The notes under the pieces are model-generated. The model saw only the letters and a program-made list of their open reading frames with translations, was not told the DNA's origin and did not search any database. Positions 12,094-20,672 of a stretch of DNA of 37,014 nt are shown here, piece by piece (position 1 is the stretch's first letter; every line of letters starts with the position of its first letter). Both the position numbers and the translations under genes were made by a program. Source of the DNA: a virus; the IMG/VR virus record IMGVR_UViG_3300025168_000254, positions 1-37,014 of that record. One strand, given 5' to 3'.

Positions 12094-13116
12094 ATGTCAA
12101 TACGAGAGAGAAATAAAGGATATCAAATAGATATCAGTCATAACCACAAAAGATATAGACTTAGTATTCATGGTGATAAGTTAGATGCTAATGTCTTAGA
12201 GCAACAAATTAAAAAAGAACTTAAACTTGGTAAATCATGGGATCAAGTTATGCAGTTAATTGATCTTAATAATAAAAATTATACTGTTGGTGCAATCTTT
12301 AATAAAATAAAGACTACTTATAATAGTATCAATGCAGTTAAAAAGGCCCAGTCAGTCGTGAATGATCTTGGCCCTGATTTAAAAGTAAGTGATTTAAATG
12401 AAGATTATATAGAAAAATGTATAGACCAATGGCGAACCAATGGTAATACCAATGCAACTATAAATAGAAAACAAGCAGTCATATCTAAAATGTGTTCTTA
12501 TGCTTATAAAAAAGGATATATAAAAAATAGGCCTGAGATCACATGGAAAAAAGAAGGATCAGGTAATTATAGATACATGCAAGAACATGAACAGATGGCC
12601 ATGTGTAATATATTAAAAGGTGCTGGTCATACTGATATGGAAGATCTAATCAATGTTGCATGTGATACTGGTTTTAGATATTCAGAGTTAAAAAGAATAA
12701 ATCTAAATAGAGATTTACATGGTGATTCTTTAACATGTGTTGCTACAAAAAATGACACTATAAGAACTATACCATTAACAAAAAGAACTATAGTTATATT
12801 GAAAAGAAGGGGAAACTTTCCTTTTGCAAATATAACAGATGAATATAAAAGAGATGCCTGGGATTATGGAAGGGTTAAACTTGGACTTGAAAATGACAAG
12901 CAGTTTACTTTTCATTGCACTAGACATACATGCGCAAGTCGATTAGTACAAGGTAACATGAGCATACAAGTAGTACAGGAATGGCTAGGCCATAAAACTA
13001 TTAAAATGACTTTAAGATATGCGCACTTAAATAATAAGAATCTTGTTAGAGGCAGAGATGTACTTGAAAACATTAGTTGTGACAATAACAGTGACAATAA
13101 TGTATTAAGTATGTGA
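12094..13116 (+). CDS. int: Tyrosine-recombinase integrase
   Basis: 340 residues from the ATG at 12094, chosen because GGAGTAAC lies at 12080-12087; a TTG at 12046 is in frame but would extend the gene through the tRNA. The N-terminal third resembles arm and core-binding domains (YQIDISHNHKRYRLSIHG). The catalytic domain shows Arg in DTGFRYSELKRI, His-x-x-Arg in FHCTRHTCASRL, His in WLGHKTIKM and the nucleophile Tyr in TLRYAHLNNKNL. It would recombine attP with a host tRNA-Leu gene to form a prophage. Adjacent features are the MarR-like regulator and the tRNA. Confidence 0.9.
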   Translation: MSIRERNKGYQIDISHNHKRYRLSIHGDKLDANVLEQQIKKELKLGKSWDQVMQLIDLNNKNYTVGAIFNKIKTTYNSINAVKKAQSVVNDLGPDLKVSDLNEDYIEKCIDQWRTNGNTNATINRKQAVISKMCSYAYKKGYIKNRPEITWKKEGSGNYRYMQEHEQMAMCNILKGAGHTDMEDLINVACDTGFRYSELKRINLNRDLHGDSLTCVATKNDTIRTIPLTKRTIVILKRRGNFPFANITDEYKRDAWDYGRVKLGLENDKQFTFHCTRHTCASRLVQGNMSIQVVQEWLGHKTIKMTLRYAHLNNKNLVRGRDVLENISCDNNSDNNVLSM

Positions 13117-13250
13117 TATGCTACTTTGGAGATGTTGGAAATAGTAGGTTGTGATATGGACTATAGACTTAAAATCACAGATATAGACTAATACATGAGT
13201 GGAAGTATATAAGTTGTATATCATAACCTTACTATAATAACTAACTATAC

Positions 13251-13271
13251 ACTGGTAATGACTATTCCAGT
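13251..13271 (+). promoter_or_regulatory. Small inverted repeat just before the RNA polymerase gene
   Basis: ACTGGTAAT at 13251-13259 pairs with ATTCCAGT at 13264-13271 with one bulged base and a 4-base loop. It ends 11 bases before the ATG and could influence translation or bind a regulator. The rest of the gap 13117-13282 holds no clear gene; TATATAAGTTGTATATC-like words occur near 13207 but no convincing promoter. Confidence 0.35.
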
Positions 13272-13282
13272 AGCGAGTAATT

Positions 13283-15739
13283 ATGGTGACAAAAAAAGGT
13301 GACATTAAGGATCTTTTTGATGAACAGATAGCGATAGAAGAGGCTATGGCCGACACTGGTAAGTCTAGATATCACAAAAAACAAAGGGTAAACAAAGAAT
13401 CTCACAACGAAAGTCTTACAGTATATGGTAAAGCATTGCTCAAAAGATCTTATGCAGAATTTCAAAAACTTATAGATCATGAGTTTAGTAATAAAAGAAC
13501 AGGGCCTAAATTAATTGCTCATACCATTCTCAAAGATATAGATACTAAAACATTAGCAGTCATTGTTGCTAAGAAAATTATTGATGGTATATCACATAAA
13601 AAGAAACTAACTGCATTTGCTATATCATTAGCTGGTGTAATTGAAGATGAATTATATTTTAGAGAATACGAAAAATATAATAAAGCACTATTTAAAAGTG
13701 TGGATCAAGATTTAAATAAAAGATCAAGTCATTATGGATATAGAAGACAAAAACAATTAACACAATCTAAGAGATCAGGTTTTGAATGGAACTCATGGAC
13801 TACAAATGATAAAGCTCATATTGGTACTTTTTTAATAGAATTATTTATTAGATCTACTAACTTTTGTGAGATTCATTTAGTTAATAACACTATAGGTAAA
13901 AGATTTCATAACTATAAAATTATTGTACCCACCAATAAAGTGTTGGACTGGCTGAGAAAATGTGATGATTTCAATGAATTATTATTTCCGGAATATTTAC
14001 CTACTGTAATTATACCTAGAAAGTGGGAACATGGTATGTCAGAGGGTGGTGGATATTTACATCAAAATTTAAAAAACAAAATTATGCTGGTCACAGGCCA
14101 CAATATTACAACTCATAGAAACTTTTTAAATGATCTAAAATCTGCTGAGATGGAGTGTGTTATAGATGGTTTAAATGCAGTACAAAGTACAATGTATGAA
14201 ATAAATTTAGGTGTATTACAGGTTGCAGAAACTATTTATGAGTTTGAAGAATTTAACAAAGGATCACCAATAGTAACTAAAACAGAACTACAGTTACCAA
14301 ATAAACCACATGATATTGCAACTAATAAAAAAAGTTTATCTAAGTGGAAAGCAGATGCTACGATCATTTATACTTTGAATCAAAAATTAAAATCAAAACG
14401 ATTACAGTCAGCAAAGATATTAAGTATAGCTAGAAAATATTATGATGATCACAATAATACACTTGGGTTTCCTTGTAATTTAGATTTTAGATCAAGGCTT
14501 TATTATGTTCCAGGGTTTCTTAATCCCCAGGGAAATGATCTTGCTAAAGGTTTATTAAAGTTTAAAGAAAAGAAACCAATAGGTGCTGATGGTTACAGGT
14601 GGCTATGTATTCATTTAGCTAACACTTATGGTGAAGATAAATGTTCATTAGATGATAGGGAAAATTGGGCCTTAAATAATAAAGAAATGATACTAAATTG
14701 TAGTGAGGCCCCTCATGAAGATAGATCATGGATTCATGCAGATAAACCATTTCAATTCTTAGCTGCATGTATGGAATTTAGTAAAGTAGAGCAACATGGA
14801 TTAGGATATGAATCCAATTTACCCATACACATTGATGGAACCAATAATGGATTACAACATTTCAGTGCTATGTTTAGAGATAAACAAGGGGGAGTTGCTA
14901 CAAACTTAACTAATACTGATAAACCACAAGATATATATCAAATAGTAGCTGATAAAGTTATAGAGAAACTACAAAGTAGTAACGATCCTTTAGCTAAACA
15001 ATGGTTAGATTTCGGTATTGATAGGAAGGCCACTAAACGAACTGTAATGGTATTACCATATGGTGGTAAAAAATTTTCATGTGTCAAATTTATTGATGAA
15101 TATTATGAAGATAGAATTGAAAAAGGCGAAGTACCACCATTTACTGATAAAACTAAAGCATGTTTATTTTTAGCAAATATTGTATGGGATAGTATGGGTA
15201 ATACAGTAAGTAAAGCTAAAGAGGCTATGGACTGGTTACAATCTGTATCTAGATTAGTAACTAAATTAAATGCACCTGTTGTATGGGAAACACCATTAGG
15301 ATTTCCAATTAGACAGGCCTATTACGATACAAAAGATTTAGTTGTAAGAACTAAAATGATGGGAAGGATAAGAGTAAGATCGACTACTGATAAGATTAAT
15401 AAAAGAAAACAAAGCAATGGTATTAGCCCTAATTTTATACATGGGTTAGATGCTACTGCTATGTACCTAACAATAGATATTGCTAGATCAATGGGTATTG
15501 ATAACTTTGCAATGGTGCATGATAGTTATGGAACTCATGCATGTGATGTAGATAAGTTAGGGGATGCAACGAGAGCAGCCTTCTATGAGTTATATGGTGA
15601 TCATGATCCAATAACCATGTTAAGAGATCAGTTGGTAGAACTGTTACCTGAATCAGAACACAAGAAAATACCGGATTTACCCAGTAGAGGTGAACTTGAT
15701 ATTAACGAAATAAAGAACTCTAAGTATTTTTTTTGTTAA
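13283..15739 (+). CDS. T7-type single-subunit RNA polymerase
   Basis: 818 residues (T7 gp1 has 883). Catalytic motifs are intact: motif A HIDGTNNGLQHFSAMFRD with the metal-binding Asp, motif B KRTVMVLPYGGKKFS with Lys and Tyr, and motif C FAMVHDSYGTHACD with His-Asp. DFRSRLYYVPGFLNPQGND and PNFIHGLDATAMYL are further family signatures. It would transcribe replication and virion genes from phage-specific promoters. GCGAGTAATT at 13273-13282 is a weak ribosome site. Unlike T7, the gene lies behind two intrinsic terminators and the integrase, so it is probably expressed from its own promoter or by read-through from the lysogeny unit. Confidence 0.96.
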   Translation: MVTKKGDIKDLFDEQIAIEEAMADTGKSRYHKKQRVNKESHNESLTVYGKALLKRSYAEFQKLIDHEFSNKRTGPKLIAHTILKDIDTKTLAVIVAKKIIDGISHKKKLTAFAISLAGVIEDELYFREYEKYNKALFKSVDQDLNKRSSHYGYRRQKQLTQSKRSGFEWNSWTTNDKAHIGTFLIELFIRSTNFCEIHLVNNTIGKRFHNYKIIVPTNKVLDWLRKCDDFNELLFPEYLPTVIIPRKWEHGMSEGGGYLHQNLKNKIMLVTGHNITTHRNFLNDLKSAEMECVIDGLNAVQSTMYEINLGVLQVAETIYEFEEFNKGSPIVTKTELQLPNKPHDIATNKKSLSKWKADATIIYTLNQKLKSKRLQSAKILSIARKYYDDHNNTLGFPCNLDFRSRLYYVPGFLNPQGNDLAKGLLKFKEKKPIGADGYRWLCIHLANTYGEDKCSLDDRENWALNNKEMILNCSEAPHEDRSWIHADKPFQFLAACMEFSKVEQHGLGYESNLPIHIDGTNNGLQHFSAMFRDKQGGVATNLTNTDKPQDIYQIVADKVIEKLQSSNDPLAKQWLDFGIDRKATKRTVMVLPYGGKKFSCVKFIDEYYEDRIEKGEVPPFTDKTKACLFLANIVWDSMGNTVSKAKEAMDWLQSVSRLVTKLNAPVVWETPLGFPIRQAYYDTKDLVVRTKMMGRIRVRSTTDKINKRKQSNGISPNFIHGLDATAMYLTIDIARSMGIDNFAMVHDSYGTHACDVDKLGDATRAAFYELYGDHDPITMLRDQLVELLPESEHKKIPDLPSRGELDINEIKNSKYFFC

Positions 15740-15741
15740 AT

Positions 15742-15758
15742 GAGTACACTTATGGATA
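15742..15758 (+). promoter_or_regulatory. Candidate phage-RNA-polymerase promoter after the polymerase gene
   Basis: GAGTACACTTATGGATA, matching the shared motif at all fixed positions. It begins three bases after the polymerase stop codon (15737-15739). T7 has phi1.1A/B at the same place. It is followed by an alternating A/T tract. Confidence 0.55.
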
Positions 15759-15770
15759 TATCCACACATG

Positions 15771-15797
15771 ATATATAAATATATATATATATATATA
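15771..15797. repeat. Alternating A/T tract, candidate origin unwinding element
   Basis: 27 bases made of almost pure TA dinucleotides directly upstream of the ssDNA-binding protein gene. With the promoter-like motif just before it, the layout resembles the T7 primary origin (tandem promoters then an A+T-rich stretch after gene 1). It also provides the spacer to the ribosome site AGGAG at 15797-15801. Confidence 0.5.
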
Positions 15798-15807
15798 GGA
15801 GATAACA

Positions 15808-16458
15808 ATGGCAAAATATAAAAGAGCAACTACACCTGAAGGTATTGCATTTTACCCATGGCTACAAAAACCTGATGTAAAATTTGGTGCTGATAAAGGT
15901 GGATTCTACAAATGTGATGTTTTTGTAGATTCAACTGCTGCTAAACCACTTATTAAAATGATAGATGAAACTATAAGTGAGTATCAATTAATGATGGAGA
16001 AAACTGAAAACAAAAAATTCTCATTAAATGATGTTCCATATATACATCATGGCGATCAGACAAGGGATGCTAAAAATAATATTCCAAAAGGATCAGTCAA
16101 ATTTAATATTAAACAATATGGAATGATTGGTGGTAAACCTTTCAGGCCTGTTGTAGTAGATGCGGTAGGTAAACCAATGCTTGATAATAATGGAGATATT
16201 ATAGCAGTATTTGGCGGATCTAAAGTCAAAGTAGCATTTGATCTGTTTACTTACAGTGTAGGTAATAATATAGGTGTCGCATTAAAGTTAGTTGCAGTAC
16301 AAGTTATTGAACTTCAAGATTCATCTGAACCTGATATTAGTAAATTAGGTTTTAAAGAAGAGAAGGGATATACCCACAGTCAAGAAGATTTAACTTTTTC
16401 AGATGGAGATACTGCTAGTGCGAAAAAAGAAGAAATCAGTAATTCAGATTTCATTTAG
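15808..16458 (+). CDS. Single-stranded DNA-binding protein (T7 gp2.5-like)
   Basis: 216 residues (T7 gp2.5 has 232). The N-terminal opening KYKRATTPEGIAFYPWLQKPD and the beta-rich body (KFNIKQYGMIGGKPFRP, KVKVAFDLFTYSVGNNIGV) fit the gp2.5 OB fold. The C-terminal tail is acidic and ends with an aromatic near the terminus (EEISNSDFI), the feature by which gp2.5 contacts DNA polymerase and helicase. The end overlaps the endonuclease I gene by 56 bases. Confidence 0.85.
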   Translation: MAKYKRATTPEGIAFYPWLQKPDVKFGADKGGFYKCDVFVDSTAAKPLIKMIDETISEYQLMMEKTENKKFSLNDVPYIHHGDQTRDAKNNIPKGSVKFNIKQYGMIGGKPFRPVVVDAVGKPMLDNNGDIIAVFGGSKVKVAFDLFTYSVGNNIGVALKLVAVQVIELQDSSEPDISKLGFKEEKGYTHSQEDLTFSDGDTASAKKEEISNSDFI

Positions 16459-16834
16459 ATCCGGACTAGAAGAACATGTAGCTGATCAACTAGATCAGCT
16501 AGGTGTTGCATTTGAATACGAAACATTAGTAATTAAATTTACTAGGCCTGAAAAAATGCACCGCTATACACCGGATTTTATTTTACCAAATGGAATTATT
16601 ATAGAAACAAAAGGAAGGTTTCTAACTAAAGATAGACAGAAACATTTATTAGTTAAGAAACAACATCCTGATTTAGATATAAGATTTGTATTTTCAAATC
16701 CTAATCAGAAAATCAGTAAGACAAGCAAAACCACATATGCAAGGTGGTGTAACACTAATGGATTTGATTATGCAAAACAAACAATACCAACGACATGGCT
16801 TAAAGAAAAAGGCCGGACTGAAAAAAAGATCTAA
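16403..16834 (+). CDS. Endonuclease I, Holliday-junction resolvase (T7 gp3-like)
   Basis: 143 residues (T7 gp3 has 149). FRSGLEEHVADQLDQLGVAF supplies the first catalytic Glu, and YTPDFILPNGIIIETKGRF carries the Asp, Glu and Lys of the PD-(D/E)xK centre; KKQHPDLDIRFVFSN follows as in T7. The enzyme resolves branched DNA and helps degrade host DNA. The ATG at 16403 overlaps the SSB gene deeply; a GTG at 16418 is an alternative and the conserved part starts at about residue 18. Confidence 0.92.
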   Translation: MEILLVRKKKKSVIQISFRSGLEEHVADQLDQLGVAFEYETLVIKFTRPEKMHRYTPDFILPNGIIIETKGRFLTKDRQKHLLVKKQHPDLDIRFVFSNPNQKISKTSKTTYARWCNTNGFDYAKQTIPTTWLKEKGRTEKKI

Positions 16835-17162
16835 GACTGAAATTATTTATGTAATAGATTCAGACACACCGGATCATTTAGATGTTTCACCTAAACAAAT
16901 ATATACACAAAATAGCCAAGATGGAATTTTAGGATATAAAGATCATTACATTATTACATTAGATGGAAAAGTACATAAGGGGAGAGATTGTGAATCTTTA
17001 GGTTTTGATGTTGAGAATAATGCTATGACAATTTTATTAATAGGTAGAAATAATTTTACAAAACACCAAGAAGATGGGTTAAAAAAATTACTAAAAGAAT
17101 TAAAAGAAAAATATAAAAATGCAAAAGTATGTGACTTAACATCTCATGAAAAAAATGAATGA
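16758..17162 (+). CDS. T7-lysozyme-like protein with degenerate amidase site
   Basis: About 134 residues from the ATG at 16758 (another at 16770; the homologous part begins near 16815). The order endonuclease I, this gene, primase-helicase equals T7 3, 3.5, 4. GYKDHYIITLDGKVHKGRD, NNAMTILLIG and FTKHQEDGLKKLLKELKEKY align with the T7 lysozyme GYHFIIKRDGTVEAGRD, NHNSIGVCLVGG and FTPAQMQSLRSLLVTLLAKY regions. The first zinc ligand (His in FVHCSAT of T7) is replaced in IIYVIDSD. The C-terminal AHHEVAPKACPSFD region is cut to TSHEKNE, so the Cys ligand is missing. Amidase activity is doubtful; binding and regulation of RNA polymerase may remain. Confidence 0.65.
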   Translation: MDLIMQNKQYQRHGLKKKAGLKKRSKTEIIYVIDSDTPDHLDVSPKQIYTQNSQDGILGYKDHYIITLDGKVHKGRDCESLGFDVENNAMTILLIGRNNFTKHQEDGLKKLLKELKEKYKNAKVCDLTSHEKNE

Positions 17163-18726
17163 AGAAGAGAGTACATTTGTTGGCCATGAATCGTGTCCGA
17201 GCTGCGGATCTAAAGATAACCTGGCCAGGTATTCAGATGGACATGCTTATTGTTTTGGATGTCAATACAGAGAAAATGGAGAAGGTGAAGTGAAAAATGT
17301 TGATAACAAAGTGTATCAATCAAACGAACAGATAGATGATTTAGAATACGTACCAATAAAATCTAGATTAATTACATTAGAAACATGTAAAAAATATAGT
17401 TATAAAATTGGTACATTTAAAGGTGAGTTAGTACATGTAGCTACTTATGATAAAGGTATCTGTAAATTAAGATTTAAAGATAAAAGATTTTCCTGGATTG
17501 GTGATTCTAAATCAGTTGGATTATATGGAGAACATTTATTCAGAAGTAAAGGTAAACGAATAACTATTACTGAAGGTGAAATAGATTGTTTATCTATATC
17601 ACAAGTGTATGGAAACAAATGGGCGGTAGTAAGTTTAAAAAATGGCGCACAAGCAGCAGTTAGAGATGTATCTAAATCATTAGAATTTCTCTCAGGATTT
17701 GAAGAAGTTGTAATTTGTTTCGATCAAGATGAGCCAGGACAAAAAGCAGCAAGAGCAGTTGCAGAATTGTTTGAACCTGGTAAAGCTATGATTGCAAGGC
17801 TACCAATGAAAGATGCTAATGAAATGTTGGCCGCTGGTAAGACTAAAGAATTATTAGATTGTTTATGGGATTCAAAAATATATAGGCCTGATGGAATTGT
17901 AGATGCATATGATTTATTAGATGATGTTTGTAATAAGAAAAAAGTTGATTCTATATCTTATCCATTTAAATCTATAAATATTCTTACTCATGGTTTAAGG
18001 AAGGGTGAACTTCTTACAGTTACTGCTGGAACCGGAATAGGTAAATCTCAATTTTGCAGAGAGTTAGCATACCACTTAATAAAAGAGAATAAGAAGATAG
18101 GTTATATTGCACTTGAAGAAAATTTAAGAAAGACTGCGGAAGGTTTAGTCAGCCTGGATATGAACACACCATTACATATTGCTGAAAAAATTGATAAACA
18201 AAAGGTAACAAAATCATTTGAAAAATTATTTAAAAATAACAATGTACTTTTTTATAATCACTTTGGATCTCTGGAATATAATAATTTAATTTCTAAAGTT
18301 AGATACTTAATCAAAGCAATGGGATGTGAATATATTGTATTAGATCATATCTCAATCGTAGTATCAGGTTTAAAAGAAGGTGATGAAAGAAGATCAATAG
18401 ATAATGCAATGACTGGATTGAGATCTTTAGTTGAAGAAACAGGTGCTGGTTTGATTTTAGTTAGTCATTTAAAAAGACCAGCTAATGAACGAGGTCATGA
18501 AGAAGGTGCATCAACATCTCTATCACAACTTAGAGGATCAGCCGGTATCGCACAGTTATCAGATATGGTTATAGGCCTGGAACGAAATCAACAATCAACA
18601 GATAAAAATAATCAAACAACAGTAAGAGTATTAAAGAATAGGTTTAGCGGAGAAACTGGAGTGGCTTGTCAATTAAAATACAACAGTACCACCGGTAGAT
18701 TAACCGAGCTATTTAATGAATTATGA
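17146..18726 (+). CDS. Primase-helicase (T7 gp4-like)
   Basis: 526 residues (T7 gp4 has 566). The N-terminal zinc ribbon has four Cys (CPSCGSKDNLARYSDGHAYC, then FGC). The TOPRIM primase shows TEGEIDCLS and CFDQDEPGQKAA. The RecA-like helicase has Walker A GTGIGKSQF at about residues 295-303 and Walker B-type VLDHISIV, followed by SHLKRP and LRGSAGIAQLSD. Both activities should be intact. Starts at 17146 and 17155 (MNEEES) are both possible. It overlaps its neighbours on both sides, as expected of a replication operon. Confidence 0.95.
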   Translation: MKKMNEEESTFVGHESCPSCGSKDNLARYSDGHAYCFGCQYRENGEGEVKNVDNKVYQSNEQIDDLEYVPIKSRLITLETCKKYSYKIGTFKGELVHVATYDKGICKLRFKDKRFSWIGDSKSVGLYGEHLFRSKGKRITITEGEIDCLSISQVYGNKWAVVSLKNGAQAAVRDVSKSLEFLSGFEEVVICFDQDEPGQKAARAVAELFEPGKAMIARLPMKDANEMLAAGKTKELLDCLWDSKIYRPDGIVDAYDLLDDVCNKKKVDSISYPFKSINILTHGLRKGELLTVTAGTGIGKSQFCRELAYHLIKENKKIGYIALEENLRKTAEGLVSLDMNTPLHIAEKIDKQKVTKSFEKLFKNNNVLFYNHFGSLEYNNLISKVRYLIKAMGCEYIVLDHISIVVSGLKEGDERRSIDNAMTGLRSLVEETGAGLILVSHLKRPANERGHEEGASTSLSQLRGSAGIAQLSDMVIGLERNQQSTDKNNQTTVRVLKNRFSGETGVACQLKYNSTTGRLTELFNEL

Positions 18727-18928
18727 TAAAGAATTTAAAACAGAAGAAGATTACATTAGATATTTATGCAGAGGCGCAATGACACAAATTGAAATACATG
18801 GAAAAACAATGGTAACAATATCAGTTAGAGATGAAACAGAAATGGAAGAAGTATCATTAAGATTATGGACTATATATGAAGATAGAGATGATGTTGATAT
18901 TTTCTTTGAAATAAAAAATACACATTGA
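18716..18928 (+). CDS. Small acidic protein between helicase and polymerase
   Basis: 70 residues, beginning MNYDKEFKTEEDYIRYLCRG and ending DVDIFFEIKNTH. Predicted as helix followed by beta strands (HGKTMVTISVRDETEMEEVS). It overlaps the primase-helicase end by 11 bases and ends seven bases before the polymerase start. The function is unknown; the position suggests a replication accessory. Confidence 0.65.
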   Translation: MNYDKEFKTEEDYIRYLCRGAMTQIEIHGKTMVTISVRDETEMEEVSLRLWTIYEDRDDVDIFFEIKNTH

Positions 18929-18935
18929 GGGAGTA

Positions 18936-20672
18936 ATGAAATATATATTAGATTTAGAGTGCGATAATTTATTAGATAAAGTTACAAAGATTCATTGCAT
19001 AGTTATGAAGGATATAGAAACTAATAAAATCTATACTGATCTTGATGAGTGTTTGAATCTTTATCAAAAAGCAGAACTTATAATAGGCCACAATGTTATG
19101 GCCTTCGATTGTAAAGTTATAGAAAAAATAACAAACATAAAATCACAGGCTGAATTATTTGATACATTAATTTCTGCAAGATTAATATGGTCGCATATTA
19201 AAGAATATGATTATAAAAATGTCCATACAGGATATCCACAAAAATTAGTAGGTCGCCAAAGTTTAGAGGCCTGGGGCCATAGATTAAAATTAAATAAAGG
19301 TACACCGCCTGATAAATGGGATGTCTTTACACAAGAAATGTTAGAGTATTGCATCTTGGATGTAGAAGTTACTCATGTTTTATATAAAAAGATTTTAGAA
19401 AAAAATTATTCTAAAGAGGCATTAGATCTTGAACACAAAGTACAAGATGCCTGTGTCAGTATGATGACAAGTGGAATTGAATTTAATACTGCTAAAGGTA
19501 GAGAACTTTATAGTGAATTATCTGATGAACGATCCAAATTAGAAAAACAGTTATCAGAGTATTTTCCACCCTGGGAAGAAACAGAGGAATTTTTACCTAA
19601 AGTAAATAATAAATCTAGAGGTTATGTTAAAGGCCAACTATTTATAAAAAGAAAAACTGTAGATTTCAATCCTAATTCTAGAGATCACATAGCAATGAGA
19701 TTAAAAGCACAACGAGGATGGGTACCTACAGAATTTACACCTGATGGTAGGGCCAAAGTAGATGATAGTATTTTAGCTGGATTAGAATGGAGTGAGGCTA
19801 AGTTTCTAGCTAGGATGTTTATGATTCAAAAAAGACTAGGCCAACTAGCAGAAGGAAATAATGCTTGGTTAAAATTAGAAAACAAAGGAAGGATCTACAG
19901 TACGATCAATACAAATGGTGCGGTGACAGGTCGTGCAACACATGCCAACCCAAACCTGGCACAAGTTGTAGGTGTTCATGCAGAGTATGGTGATAAATGC
20001 AGAGAACTTTTTAAAGCAAAAGAAGGTTGTCTTTTAGTTGGTGCCGATATGTCACAACTTGAACTCAGAATGTTAGGACACTACATGCATCCATATGATG
20101 ATGGGGAGTATGCTAATGATGTTATTAATGGAGATATCCACACCAGGACATTACAAGCATTAGAACTTAAAGCAAACCAAAGACCACTAGCAAAGAAATT
20201 TATTTATACATTTCTATATGGTGGTGGTGCTAAAAGAATTGGTGAAACTATGGGTAAGACACCAGCAGAAGGTAAGCAATTAAGAGATATGTTTTTAAAA
20301 AAGATACCAGCATTAAATATGCTAATTAAAGATGTTCAATCAGCAGCAGAAACTAATGGTGATATTAAAGCATTGGATGGTAGAAGAGTATTTGTTAGGT
20401 CTACACATGCAGCATTAAACTGTTTATTACAATCAAGCGGTGCAATCGTATCTAAATATTGGATAGATAATTTAAGACAATATTTATCTGATGATATAAA
20501 ACTTGTTGGATGGATTCATGATGAAGTAATACTAGAAGTTAAAGAAGATATAGCAGAACAAGCAAAGAAAATAGTTATCCAGGCCATAGAGGATATAACA
20601 GATCGTATAGGACTGAGAGTACAATTAACCGGAGATAGTCGCATTGGAAAAAATTGGAAAGAGATCCATTAA
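18936..20672 (+). CDS. DNA polymerase, family A (T7 gp5-like)
   Basis: 578 residues, shorter than T7 gp5 (704). The 3'-5' exonuclease domain is present: ILDLECDNLLDKVTKIHC with the DxE pair, GHNVMAFDCKVI, and YCILDVEVTHVLY. The polymerase domain has motif A GADMSQLELRMLGHY, motif B RPLAKKFIYTFLYGGG, and motif C GWIHDEVILEV. The residue equivalent to T7 Tyr526 (E. coli Phe762) is Tyr. It replicates the phage genome with the primase-helicase and SSB. The ribosome site GGGAG is very close to the ATG (two bases between). Confidence 0.96.
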   Translation: MKYILDLECDNLLDKVTKIHCIVMKDIETNKIYTDLDECLNLYQKAELIIGHNVMAFDCKVIEKITNIKSQAELFDTLISARLIWSHIKEYDYKNVHTGYPQKLVGRQSLEAWGHRLKLNKGTPPDKWDVFTQEMLEYCILDVEVTHVLYKKILEKNYSKEALDLEHKVQDACVSMMTSGIEFNTAKGRELYSELSDERSKLEKQLSEYFPPWEETEEFLPKVNNKSRGYVKGQLFIKRKTVDFNPNSRDHIAMRLKAQRGWVPTEFTPDGRAKVDDSILAGLEWSEAKFLARMFMIQKRLGQLAEGNNAWLKLENKGRIYSTINTNGAVTGRATHANPNLAQVVGVHAEYGDKCRELFKAKEGCLLVGADMSQLELRMLGHYMHPYDDGEYANDVINGDIHTRTLQALELKANQRPLAKKFIYTFLYGGGAKRIGETMGKTPAEGKQLRDMFLKKIPALNMLIKDVQSAAETNGDIKALDGRRVFVRSTHAALNCLLQSSGAIVSKYWIDNLRQYLSDDIKLVGWIHDEVILEVKEDIAEQAKKIVIQAIEDITDRIGLRVQLTGDSRIGKNWKEIH

